Source of the DNA: Zonotrichia leucophrys gambelii
Lineage: Eukaryota > Chordata > Aves > Passeriformes > Passerellidae
Direction of reading: 5' to 3'
Length of the DNA: 64,000 nucleotides
Assembly: GCF_028769735.1 (NCBI RefSeq)
Contig: NC_088178.1
Coordinates: forward strand, 25,503,357 to 25,567,356
Shown: piece by piece, positions 49,091-61,200 of the stretch
Position numbering within the stretch: position 1 is the first letter of the stretch
Layout: each line of letters starts with the position of its first letter
Program-made: the position numbers and the translations under genes
The notes under the pieces: model-generated
What the model saw: the letters and a program-made list of their open reading frames with translations, nothing else
The model's database searches: none
What the model was told of the DNA's origin: nothing

Positions 49091-49998
49091 CAACAAATCA
49101 CAGATCAGACACCCACTAACACAGCAAGGGGGTACATCAAAACAGTGAAATGTCCTTTCTAAAGATCTCCATCAGCCAGCTGTCTGTTGTTTGTCATCCA
49201 TACCATTCCTTTCATCTGTTTTATAAATTATCGCTCATTTTTTTTCTTAACGCAGAACCCACACTTTGTTTCCATATTTAAATGTTTCAATGATTGGTCC
49301 TTTGAATCCATATATTTCTCATGCTAACTGCAGCTTATATATCAAAGAAGTCTCTTCAGTGTCAGGATGAATAGCTGACCCCTGCACCCTGGATTTTCTG
49401 CAGACTTGTATTCATACACCAGGCTTTTACTCCCCCAGGTGTGCAGATGTGCACCCTCCCAATCACAGAGTGGGAACTGAATAATTCAGAAGCATGTGAA
49501 AAGTGATGCACCAAGCTTATTTTGGTGGAAGTTCCCCTGGTGTTCCCAGCTTTTGCCCACTGTATGTACACTTTTCCTTGTTTTTAGAACACCACTGCAC
49601 AGGTTCAGAGCAGGAGTCCATCCTGAGCAATGTGCTCCAGCCATTCCCACTGGTGTGCAGTGTGTGTGCAATGCCCAGGAGCATTTCAGTGTCCACAGGG
49701 CAGCCAAGAGGCCACAGAGCTGCTGTGCAAGATGAGGTGACCCAAAGCCATCCACCCTGACTCAGAGAAAGGCACCAGATTTCACCTAATTTAACTCTGG
49801 GAGCCTGGGTGTGATGGTGCCAAGTGAGAGCACAGTCCCTGCTTTTTTACTCATGCTCACAGTCAGGAATGTCAAGAAGCTGAGCACCTCCCCTGCCCTG
49901 GGACCACTGCTGGAGAGCAGCCCCCAGGGAGGAGAGCTCTCAGGAATGGAACAATGATGGGTGCTTCATTATTTTAGCAATAAAATCTTTGCTAAATT
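49091..49998. other. Upstream intergenic DNA; possible retroposed 3' end
   Basis: A moderately GC-rich stretch from about 49490 to 49975 has overlapping short frames on both strands and no recognisable protein. It ends in an AATAAA signal (49979-49984) and a poly(A) run, which together resemble the 3' end of a retroposed transcript on the plus strand. Confidence 0.35.
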
Positions 49999-50011
49999 AA
50001 AAAAAAAAAAA
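49979..50011 (+). other. AATAAA signal followed by A13 tract
   Basis: AATAAA at 49979-49984 is followed 15 bases later by 13 A (49999-50011). A poly(A) signal followed by a genomic A-tract is the mark of a reverse-transcribed mRNA. I could not find a clear target-site duplication, so chance is possible. Confidence 0.4.
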
Positions 50012-51822
50012 GTAGAATGACAGGCTGTGTGGAAAGAGAAACAACAGGAAAACTGGGAAACCCTTCAAGCCATAGAGACCAAGTTGCTGAGATATTTGTG
50101 CTACTGCCCCCTCATCTCCATTTTCCTCAAAACAGTTTAATGACTTTCTACAATATATTTCTTTCTTCTTTCAAATGGATATTTTAAAACCTGTTCTTCT
50201 CTATTTGTATAGTAACCTTTGAAAATATGCCCTGTCCATTGGCTGACTTTTTCAGTCTTGTCTTTCAACTAGACAATCCTTCAATCCCGTCACGGCTTTT
50301 AGATATGCTAATGTAATATGTTTTGCAAAAAGATGTTGAAATTAAACCTTTTAACTCAAGTTAGCTGAACCAATGCACCAATGACCACATCCCTTAAACT
50401 GCCAACTGGTGTGTTAGTGCCCACAATACTATTTGCATTTTAAAGTAAAATTTTCTTGCCCAAACTACTGTGAGTTTTCAGCTATATGTCGTTGAATATT
50501 ACATTTAAAACTGAAATTTATTTTCTGCTGCTTCTACTGAGGCACAAAACAAACACCAAGCCCAGCAGAGCATAAATACAGGTTCATTTCTGATCAAGAC
50601 TTGTCCTTCAGATTCTTACACAGCTCCTGTTTTTTTACCTGCTGTGTTCAAAGTAACCAACAGTTTTCAAAACCTGCCTTTCTACTTTTGGGATTCACAA
50701 ACCTACTTTTGTTTGTATGTTATTTATCTGCATTTATCTGTTTAAGATGCTTTAGTCTTTTGCTTTTGGTGAAATTTCTTCAAAATGTGCACAGAAATTT
50801 TAAACTGCACAGAAATTTTCTTCAACTTTTCCTCTTTTCATAGTTTCCCTACACTGATTTCCAATTTTCCCACTCTAATTTCCTTAAATCCTTCCATTCC
50901 TGTCCAGGTGTCTGTAGGAATTTTCTTTAACTCATGCATTTAACCACATTCACTGCAGCATCAATGGTCATTAACATTTTACTGTCCAGCCCAGTGGCCA
51001 TTCTCATCTGTCTGTTTGCAAGGGCACTTTAATAACAGGTGATATTACTTTTCCTTTGCATAAATCCCTTTTTGCTTGTGTGAAAGCAAGTTAGGGCTCT
51101 TAATTCTGTAGTTTGGGGTTTTTTCCTTATTTTTTTCCAATTTATATTTTTATTTGTATCTGACTAAATGGTGTCTCTTTGATCTCCTTTTTCTATGCTT
51201 TTATTTTTGGAACTTTCATTGTTTAAAAATGCTTTGTTCAATGTCTTCTATAATCTCCTTTGTTTCTTGGCTTAATTTTATTCTCTTTTAACTTCAACTT
51301 CTTTATAGAGAACTCCAATCCCCTAAGTCAGCTGTTTGCTGGTTTACTTTTCATTTTTCTTACTTAAATCTATGCTCTGTACTTCCTTGCCTGTTGGATG
51401 CACCTTCCCTTTTCACATTTTAGGAACCTTTCACAACCATCATGACTTTTCTTTTGCTTGCTTCATGTCTAAAAGGTCAGTTTAAGCACCTTAACATGAT
51501 CCAAGTCTCCTAATTATATCCTTATTTTTAGTTAGCTCATGGCCTAGTAAAGAAAGAAGGACACAGTCAGGTTTAAATCAAACTACAAACCCCATCAGTT
51601 TATCATCCAAGAATTGTCTTTCCTGCAAGCCAGAATCTCTCACTTCCACAGCCATAATTATTCTTTGTCCTAAAACCCACTGCTCCTTTAAACAAGCATA
51701 TGTAGCAGTAGGATGTAGCACTGCCACACTGCTGGCCAAATAAAATCTCAGGGGCTCTTCTTGTCCAGGTATGAGACTGCAGCGCTTAGTGATCAAAGCT
51801 GCCACTGAAATGTAAAACACAC
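50012..51822. other. Upstream intergenic DNA with T-rich block
   Basis: From about 50590 to 51480 the plus strand is strongly T-rich and C/T-biased (equivalently A-rich on the minus strand). It could be a decayed A-rich retroelement inserted on the minus strand, or composition bias from divergent transcription. No terminal repeats or proteins could be identified. Confidence 0.4.
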
Positions 51823-51828
51823 AATGAC
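51823..51828. repeat. Target-site duplication, left copy (AATGAC)
   Basis: AATGAC immediately precedes the left LTR end (TGTCCGG). The identical six bases follow the right end at 52447-52452. Confidence 0.92.
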
Positions 51829-51937
51829 TGTCCGGTTTTCGGCTGTTTGGAGGGCCTGGAAAGGCCCGGGGTGGCCTTGGGGCAGCCCGCGTTTCAAAGG
51901 AACAGAAGAGGCTTCAGTTCTTTTCTCGGTCTCTGTG

Positions 51938-51943
51938 TTTATT
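51938..51943 (-). terminator. Polyadenylation signal of the solo LTR
   Basis: The minus strand reads ATTAATAAACACAG, a canonical AATAAA located in the expected place in R. Confidence 0.8.
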
Positions 51944-52038
51944 AATTGTTTATCTAAAAGATTTTCTCTCGGCCCGACAGAGCTCTGCTCAGCAGCCAGC
52001 CATGAGCACACTCCCCTCCCTCCGGGCAGTCACCTATC

Positions 52039-52044
52039 TTTATA
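52039..52044 (-). promoter_or_regulatory. TATA box of the solo LTR
   Basis: The minus strand reads GGGTATAAAGATAGG, the U3 TATA box, about 100 bases before the poly(A) signal. It points in the same direction as LRP8. Confidence 0.75.
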
Positions 52045-52162
52045 CCCAAAGTTGCGTGTACAATATTTATCATTTTTCCCCAATACCTTTCACCCTTATT
52101 GCCCAGTGCACTTTTAGTAACAACCAATCTCAAAGTGCCACCATCACCACAGAAGATGGAGG

Positions 52163-52182
52163 AGAAGAAGAAGAAGAAGAAG
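52163..52182. repeat. (GAA)n microsatellite inside the LTR
   Basis: About seven GAA units (TTC on the LTR sense strand) lie in U3, a likely length-variable site between copies of this LTR family. Confidence 0.85.
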
Positions 52183-52446
52183 GACAGGACACGCCCCAAT
52201 TCCTCCATCTTACTTCTCTAAACCCCCCTGTACAGAAATCCTAAACCCTGTGTCTCACTCTCTAATTAACTAATCCCTTCACCATTCACCCCGGTGAAAT
52301 CCTCCTATCCTCATACAGGTGTCGTCTCCTGTGTAGGATCAAAGTCCAGCCACCAGACACTTCTGGCAACATTCCAGGACTCCCGAGCCCCCCAAGGGTG
52401 GTCTCGGTGACTCGGCACCTCAGTCCTGAGCTGCTGAGATCCCACA

Positions 52447-52452
52447 AATGAC
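52447..52452. repeat. Target-site duplication, right copy (AATGAC)
   Basis: Identical to 51823-51828. Together they bracket the solo LTR. Confidence 0.92.
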
Positions 52453-55060
52453 CACATTTACACACAAACAGATAACAGTCCCTACCTCACACTCATGGAT
52501 TATTGGTTTTGGAGCAGTTCTGAGTTACAACCACTCCCTTAAATTTTACATATAACTGCAAGCCTGCAAGCCAGGTTAGTCCACTTTAGGTATCAGCTCC
52601 TGGTTTCCCTCAGCAAGCCACCTGCAGCATCACCCAGCAGCCTGCAGCTCTGCCCTGGCCATGGAACAGCAGCTGGGAAGAGTTCCCTGGAGCAGCTGCC
52701 TGGAGAGCCCTGCCCCATCACAGCACTTTTCCAGTATGGCACCCAATCCATCTCTCTCCACTTCATGCTCCCATTCCTGCTTCTCTACAGCAATTCTTTC
52801 AAGGGGGTATGGGGAAGGTAAGAGATGCTTTGAAGTCCATTGGGAAAGATTTTATTCAGCTAGAAAGGAGTTACCACAGAACTGCCCTTCTTTCCCATCC
52901 CAAGGTTGCACACCCTGCCACAGCAGTATCCCTGGACAATGGATCTCTGAGTGCAACCAAACCTACCACTTCTATAGGGCCCTTTCCCATTCATTTTAAT
53001 AAGAATGAAGGTACCCAGTGAGGATTAGGTGTCTGGCAAGATCTCTTGCATGCCAGAGGAGCACTGCTATAGACTGCTCTGCTCTTTGCTGTTGTACAGT
53101 GACTAATCTCTGTGAAAGCTGACAGAAATGCAGACTTGAGACCACAGTTCCTAACAAGTACAGTGGGATTTTTTCAAGAGGTCTCACTTCAAACTGTTCA
53201 TCCTATTACTACTAACAAAGGAATCATGAATTGGAGCAAAACTGAAGTTGACAGTGTCTCATGTAGCTCTACAGTGACCATATAGCAGTGCTGTAAAGCA
53301 GCAGATTAGTACCACAGGCTGTTTGCTCTGTGGCTCCCAAAGGGCTTAAACTCAAACAGGGAAAAACTAGGAGCAGCACCAAACTGGATTAGATTTTTTT
53401 TTTTTGTTAAAAAATCCTGCTAGCTAGATGCTTGCTCTGTTTTTTCTCCCACACCTTATATGTACAGGCTCCAGTGGTGTTCTGTGTGTGGATGGCAGAA
53501 AAGGAGACAAGGTCTGGTTCTGTGAGGTGCCAAACTCCCTCAGCTCCCAGCAGCCCTCTGGAAAGCTCTAAGCATCTTGAAGGCTCACAGACAAATTATT
53601 TTAGCATTAATTACAACATCAATGAGAAAATAATACCCAAATGGGAATTTAGGATGATGTCTGTGTGGAATGTTTCTCATTATTTTGGTATGGATTCTGT
53701 ATGACAGCAGAACACTTTAAAACCCATCTTGCTTTCAAGCTCCTGCTGGATCTATTGCCTTCGTGCTAAGGCAGCAGGCACAGTCTGTCATCCAATTTGT
53801 GAATTCTCATAGCTGCTTGACAGGGATGTCTTTCTTTATGAAGGAATATGAACCCAATACTTGTTTCCCTTTTTAAAGTGAAAACTCATTAAAAGCAAAT
53901 TTTTCAAGGTTGGATTTGGAATGTGGTTTTTTTCTTGCTTTCTCTTTCAATTCACTAGCTTGTATTTAATAATCTTTTTAAGCTATCCCATTAAATATTG
54001 CCATCTCATCACTTTCAATTCTTAAATGATGAGAGAATGAATGGAGATTTGAGCATTACCAAAAGATATGAGCTTGGTTAGAGAGAAATTATTTGTTTTT
54101 CAGAGTGGATAAAAATCAAATTAGCTTTTAAAATCCCCCAGAAAAGAGGAAGGGAGAAGGGAAAGAAAAGGGAAACACCAGAAGATCTATTTTCAGGATA
54201 GAAAAATAATCCAATTATCATCTTGCAAATGTGGGCCCAGTTTCAAATATGTCCTCACTTTCCATGGTGATTTGCTTAGTCAATGCTAATATTCTTCTGG
54301 CAGTCTCTATGCATAGCTTCAGCAGAGACACTGGAATCAGGCTATGCAGCCTTGGTCCCATATGTTTGAGAAGAGTCATCAGAGCAACTGAGTTGTGAAA
54401 AACTTGTTTCATTGAAGCTCAGAAACCTTTTCTCACAAATGTCAGGACAGAGCTCAGGCCATGTGTAGAATCCATGTGTGTGAGTTACAGACCTAACTCC
54501 AGCACTCCCAGAGCCACAGCTCTTTTCAACAAAGTTTCAGGAAACATGTCTTTTCAGATTCCCTGCCTGTTACACCAAGTTGAAACAACAGCAGTTGATA
54601 GATCAGTCCCTGTGGCATTTTGTCATATCACATAAAGCAGCTAGTGATAGATGTACTTCAGAATAACATGTCCTCGAGATTAATTTCTGGAAGCATAAAA
54701 CAGCTCTCCTCTCACCCTTTCCAGAACACCCTTCAAAATGTTGCCCCATCCATCCCCAGTTCTTTCACCAAAGGCAAAGGCTTCTCTCAGATCCACAGAT
54801 GTCAAGTTCTAACTGGATGGATCAAGATAGAAAGGCTGCAAGCATATACATACTTGGAGTCTAAACTAACCTACCAATGCAGCTGGGCCTGGATTTGCTG
54901 CCCTCCTGGGCTCCAGCCTTGCCTTGTGTGGCTGTGGTGAAGCCCAGTAGTGATGCATTGGTGTGTCTGCTCAGCTCCTGTCAGACTCACTGTTTGAACT
55001 TCCTCGAGCACTTTCCACAGCCCTTCAAAGCACGGTGATTTTTCCTTGTGAGACTCCTGC
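52453..55060. other. Upstream intergenic DNA, no gene seen
   Basis: Mixed-composition unique DNA. Small frames (up to about 112 codons) overlap one another and resemble nothing known. No exon, RNA gene or clear repeat was recognised. Confidence 0.45.
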
Positions 55061-55201
55061 TCATATCACAGAATCTCCTGAGCTGGAGGGGACCCACAAG
55101 GATCATTGAGTCCAGCTCTGACGTGACTGGCCCATTCAGGGATCAACCCCATGACCTTGGCATTACCTGCACCCTGCTCTGACCAGCCAAGCTAATCGAT
55201 T
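55061..55201 (-). mobile_element. SINE with tRNA-Ile head and CR1 tail
   Basis: On the minus strand, 55201 to 55128 aligns over its length with a tRNA-Ile: TTAGCTTGGCTGGTCAGAGC (A-box region), then GTAATGCCAAGGTC, then GGGGTTGATCCC (B box, one base short of consensus) and a final GGGCCA. It is followed by a CR1-type 3' tail (GGACTCAATGATCCTTGTGG, GGTCCCCTCCAGCTCAGGAG) that ends in ATTCTGTGATATGA at 55061. This head-plus-tail structure is that of the TguSINE1 type described from zebra finch, which is mobilised by CR1 enzymes. The copy has many substitutions and is not a functional tRNA gene. Confidence 0.85.
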
Positions 55202-58200
55202 GTCTCCAAAAAACCACTTCTACCTTTAACTTCCACTGTAAAAAGCTTCAACATGTCCAAACTAGTCTCACAACTCCTATTTTTTAAAAGTAACTCCTCT
55301 GTTGCAATACAAGCTGTGACAGCAGTAGGATTGCTGGATACTTGTTGCCCACTGGTCGTGAAAGGCTGGTTTTGGTACCTGCACGAGAGAGCAACACCAG
55401 GCCAACACAAAGCCCTGGAGCAGAGCTCTGAAGGGCTGCAGCCAATGTCACAGCCCTGCACAGCTGCAAGGTCCTTTCCCCTGGAAATTATAAATCCTGT
55501 GGGCAGATTGGGTTAAGGAAACTGATTTAGAAGATGAGGACACAAATCATGGGCACCCTCACCTGCTAAGGGCACAGGCCTCAAGGACTAACAGGGGCTC
55601 CCAAACACCATGAGAAGTTGGTGTAGTTTACTTGAAACTTGATTTGGGAAGTAGATCATTTCTCTTACCATCACAAAGCAAGCACTGGAGAAGCTCAGAT
55701 ATTCCTACCCAAATGTTTGGGATCTGTTTTGATTTAATACCAACCAACCAAAACATGTGGGCCCCAAAAACGTGGCATAGTGTTTTGTATCTCATAATTC
55801 AGTGTAGAGTAACACCTGCTTTCAGTCCAAAAGTGAAACTTCTATTCAGCAAATTACCCAGCCACCACAAAGGCACAGAGGGAAGTAAAGGCCACGTCCC
55901 TTTGTACAGGTTCACAATCTTATCTTTGCCTTGCCAAAACAAAATCAATAGAACAAAACACCAAGGTTTGGGCCTTTTATTAATCATTTGACACCCAAAG
56001 TCTATAAATTCATTTCCCCATTTCACTCCTTTATTTATCCTGCTGCTCTGAAAGTCTTGAAAGGACAATGAAAATTGGCCTGACTCCGGCTCTCCCAGTC
56101 AAATAGAGCTGGCATGGACATGGAGTTACACTTAGCCACCCACCCACACAATTTGAGCTTCCCAGCCATCAAAGCACAATCAAAACTGCATTTTCCTGAC
56201 TGTCAGTTTCTCTATACATTTTTTAGAGCACAGATGTAATAGGTTTTACAGGGAGTCCCTTTGATTCGTGCCAGCCTTGCACATTCTCATTCTGCCCCTA
56301 ATCTCTCCTTTGTGGCACGCGGGCTTGGAGCGGTGGGCATGGATCCCAGCGGACACTGATTACCATCCAAATTCCCTTTTGGACATGATCCCATCTGGCA
56401 ACTGCAGAACCCGAGGCTTCGACCCTCAGCCATTGTTCTTCTGCAAAATGAGCAGATTCAACTTTATTGCAGATTAAACATTTGCTGTATTTTATGTTTC
56501 AAGCTAATTCCAAGTTCTGTGTCAAAACACAGGAGCTTTCTCTGCTGACCCTCCTGTAGGGCTTTTTATTTTAGGGATGAATAAAAATTAAGCAGTCCAA
56601 GTAATTTTTTTTTTCAGGATACATACAAAGAATTGTTCCCCAAGCTTAAATTTTGCATGTCAAGTTTCATCTGGGAGCAGATTCGTTTTTACAGCTCAGT
56701 TATCAGCTGTGCAAACAGGCTATTATTCATGTTCATCTAGGGTCTGACAGCATTATTGGCCTCTCAAAAATTTGCCAGGCCAGGAAAATTTATGCAGGAG
56801 AGAGGGAAGAAAAATGAGGCAGGGCTGAACAGTCCCGTGAAAGACAATCATCAACCTTGTGGCTGTTCCCCACGAGCTGGGGGCAGTGCAGGAATGTCCT
56901 GTTGCACACTCCCCACAGCCAGGTGTGTTGGGACCCCCCCGTGACCCTGTGTCCCCATCTGTGCCACACGTGCAGGGTGCAGAGGGTTGGGTGGCTCTGT
57001 GATCCACTGCAGGGCTGGCAGAGTTGGCTCATGGGCCCTGGCACTGCCTGGCAACAACGGGGTGTGCACAAAGCCTGTGAGAAGCCCTATCCCCATCAGC
57101 TGAGCTGAGCTGCTTCCCATTCAGCCCAGCAGATCTGATGCATGGATGGTGAGAGATCTCATTTCACAATTCAGCTCCCCCCAGAATAGACAAAGTGCAC
57201 AAACCTAACCTTGAGAGAAAGTGACCATCATATTTCTTGCAGTGGTCCTCACAATAGAAATGTTTAATGGATAAACATAGGTCTTCTTAAAGAGGATAAT
57301 CTGTAAAATTAGATAGTCCAAATTTTAAAAAATCAAATATTACTGTGTCTTATATGCCTGTATTATGATCTGCTGGTCCTAACTCATAACTTAGACTAGC
57401 AAATGAAATTTGGACCAATGGCATCAATCAATCATCTCTTGTACATATTCTTAAGAGTTTAGTAGTCTAAGGTTACTTATCTTTCTGAAACATATTAAAA
57501 AATCTGGTAATATAAATTCAAAGACTAATTCCCTGAACAAACAGAAAGTCAGTAAAGTTAAGTTCTTTCTGGTTTTACCGGTAGTGAGGGGTGGTATTTT
57601 TCTGGATTTTATTACATCAGCATTTCAAAATATGAAAGTTATTTCCAAATCAGTCTTAAGAACCTGAAAGCATTGTGTAATGAGTCTGCAAATCAAAAGT
57701 AATCTTTTGGCTTTTATGCAGCAACACTTGTGAGTATTTAATTATTATTTTAAGACAGACTGTGGTATCTTTACCATTAACATTTGAATGAGTTACAGTC
57801 CAGCTGTAGAAGTTTGACTTTCTAGGTATCTTAAGTGAGTCTTTTGTCAGTCTCCTTATTAAAAATGCAGAAATGTAGTATCATCCCTTATCAAAAATTA
57901 AACCAGCACGGTTGGCACCCTTATAAAATTTTTAAATTGCCATTGTTTCATGTTAAGTTAAAGTCCCCTGATTTCCTCGACATCTCTGGGAATTCATCCA
58001 TCTCCAAAGGAAGCTGAAAGGGCAGGACAGTGTTCCTATGATTAAATGGAAGAATAAACAATTGACATAGTACAACACAGTGGTTTGGCCTGGTTTTTTT
58101 TAACCAAGTGCACAAGGATTCAGATGTAAAAGATGAACTTAAGAATTTATTGTGAAATAAGCCAGACTGATTTGACTGATTTCTGCACAGCAGAATGGGA

Positions 58201-61200
58201 ACTTGTCAATGGATAAAAAGTAATTATTACCCCTTAAAAAGGCTGAAAAGCAAAATTTAAGTGGAATGGTAGCCTTTCTTTAGCTATTGCTGTGGGCAAT
58301 AGGAGCTTATTGCTTAATGACCCTGGAGCTGTTCATGGCTTTTGTCAAATCCCAAATTCTCTGTCTCCTACCACGTGGGAAATTAGACTGGCCATCATCT
58401 TCTGGCACCTTTCTGTGTCCTCAGCACTAATATTTATCTAGGCAGCAGCAAACTAAATGTAAATCCATCCTTACAACAACTATGAGCGACCTGAACACCT
58501 CTCATGATTCACTCCCGTCCCACCCAGATCTCAAAACACAGCATTGCTGTCTCACATGTAGAGTCTCCTTCAAATCCTATTGGTATTGTCCAGTATTCCT
58601 TTACCAAACCCACTTATGAAACCAGGGAATTCCTCCTCAGTCCCTGGAGACCAACCAGACTGCTGCTCTTGCCTTGAAGGGGGATAATTACACATTTTTC
58701 CTTCTGTGAGTAACAGCAGCATAGGACACAGATTTAAACAAGCCTGGTGGCTCTGAGCACTCTGGCATCTGCAGTCACTGCTGGTGCATGAGTGAGGTGC
58801 ATGAGCCACCACCATGTTCCTAAATAACAGTGGGACAACAGGAAACACTGAAGTTAACAACCCTGCCCACCAATTTCCATGGTGGAATTCTGTTCTCACA
58901 ATATAAATAAAATTCATCATGTGAAATACCTGCACCAGGCTCACTCTTTATTTTCTTTCTGAGTTTCAAACAAAATAGTCCACATATTTCAGAGAGCTAA
59001 AGCAGGGAGAATGAATTGTTCTCCCACATAAAAGAACAGAACAACCCTAGAACCATTTAACTGAAAAGGCTTCAGAGTCTTCAGATCTTGAAATAGGGAC
59101 TTCAAATGAGTTAAAAACCATGGAACTTATTTACTGCACACAAAAACTGTGCTATGCTTACATTATAAAGGCTGCTAATCAAGCACACAAAATGGTGTGG
59201 TTGCCTGTGAAACAGTAATTCATGTCTTGGTGCACAGGCACCACGATAGCACTGTAAATGACACTGTCACATATGCTGCTTTCCATACGGCCCTTGCCTC
59301 ATTCAGTGTGCAGAATGAACAACGTTCAACTAATGTGTAGCTTTCAATAGTTTATTTTCCCTTCATTATTCACTCTCACCAGGCATTATTTATTGCATGC
59401 TATTCAGATTCTGCTTTGAAAACAGAATTATTCATTTCTTCATAGGCTTTTCTGCACTGCTTATCAGAACAGTGTGAATGCTTCAGACATCAATGCATTC
59501 ATTTTTATAAACTTTCAGGGGTGTTAAAGTTACAGTTTTTGCCATTTTTATGAAACATGAACTGAGTAAGAAGTATCAGCTATACTTGGGTACCTAACAC
59601 AGGCTGTTTAAAACCTGCATTTTCAGACTATTATACAGTTCTTCATATATTCAAGATTAAGATCGCAGTGGCCTCAGCTGGAACTGTGATTGCTCAGCAA
59701 TTACACGGTTTACAGCCCTGGCATCTTAGCTGTGTAGCACAAAACCAGAAAAACCCACAAGTAGAAAACAGCCTTGAAAAGTTTCATTTGATGTGAGTAG
59801 GATGCTGAGAATCAAGAGATCTCTGGTGCATTTAGAGATAAAGCCCATTTCTCTGCTGGCAGCAGATGCAGAATTGTTGAATAAAAGAGGGTTTGAGTGA
59901 CATAAGGGGTTTCTTAGGATGAGTTCTAAGATTGATTTTTTGCATGTTGGTAAATCAAATTGCTCTTCAGCATAAGTGAGTTTTTTCATCATACAGTTCC
60001 TCTTAATATCCAGCCACAGGGAAGTCTGGACTGCATAAATGGCAGATGAGTCTTGGTTATGCTGTCTGAGAGCTCATTTTAATGAGGGGGAGATGAAACT
60101 TAGGCAACAAATACCAAGACAAATCCTCGTTGTGGGAGATTATCTGAGAAGCTGAATAACTGTTGCAGAAAAGGTCCAGCTGGGTGCACAGAGAACTCAG
60201 ATCTGCTTTTATTGAACTCTGTGAGTCAGAAACAAGTATTTTGAGAAGTGCCCTATGCTTGTGGAGAGTTTGTATTACATACCCACCACTGTCTTTTCAA
60301 ACATTTTCATTGCAAAGTAGCACATTGGCAACCAGAAGAATAGTTCAGAAATGCCAGATAATTTCCTCTTTGCACATGTATTGGAGGGCTCTCATTGGGA
60401 AACACAACAGCAGCTTTGAGCTTGCTCCAAATAGCCCTTGTTGGGTGATATCGAATTTCAAAACAGAAGAGGGGGGTGAAGAAACCCAAACCCATCAATA
60501 CCACTTCCCTAAACGGCAAATGAGCCATTTAAACTAATCACACCAGCAAAGCTTAGACTTCAAAGCCTGGAGGATTCTCATCACTTCACTAGCTACTCTT
60601 TCAGAAATACCTTTCATGTTATGTGAGAAAGAAAATGAATTGTGGATGCATCCTTCTGCAGTGCACAGATACAGGCAGTTGTGCATATGAGCACAAGATA
60701 AAGGGATCTGGAGCACCAGGAAATCACAGTTCCATGAATGGGAACGTTCCTGTGCAGTGATGTGATATTCCTGCCTGGGAGCTGGCAGGAAGCACAAAAA
60801 GGGAACCCACAGCAGGGCACCTGATTGAACAGGTTGGTGTTGGTTCTCAGAGAGAGCAGAGTGGGTGTTCAGAGAAGGCAAACAGGACCCAGGAGCCCGT
60901 CATGGCCAGGAGGAGCTTGGTCACAGCTGCAGACGAGGGAAGTCAGGGAAAAGGGGCCTTGAAGAGCTGCAGCACCAAGAGCAACATCCAGGTCTGGGCG
61001 CCCCCACCTGCTGCTGGTGCTCCTCCCAGGATGTGTGAGCTGTCCTGAGTTCACTGCAGCACTGCAGGGACTGCAGGGCAGGCAGTGCACAGCCAGACCC
61101 GTACTCAAAACTCACTGCAGACCAACACATCTGTACCCATATTACTGCACTGGCTTCCTGGGCAGTCTTTGGTGACCTATTGGTTTAGATCCAATAATTA

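Larger units (their letters stand above)
51829..52446 (-). mobile_element. Solo LTR of an endogenous retrovirus
   Basis: A complete 618-bp LTR lies on the minus strand. It begins TGTGGGATCTCAGC (right end) and ends CCGAAAACCGGACA (left end), so it has TG...CA termini. It is flanked by a perfect 6-bp duplication AATGAC. On the minus strand a TATAAA box (52044-52039) is followed by AATAAA (51943-51938) and a U5 of about 110 bases. There is no internal viral sequence or primer-binding site, so it is a solo LTR left by recombination. A 6-bp duplication is typical of class II (beta/alpha-like) avian retroviruses. The intact duplication and sharp ends suggest a fairly young insertion. It could act as a minor promoter or enhancer about 4.6 kb upstream of the LRP8 ATG. 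Confidence 0.92.

Noticed and set aside
55128..55201. Possible tRNA-Ile gene
   Set aside because: The arms carry many mismatches, the B box has lost a base, and a CR1 tail follows directly, so it is a SINE head and not a tRNA gene.
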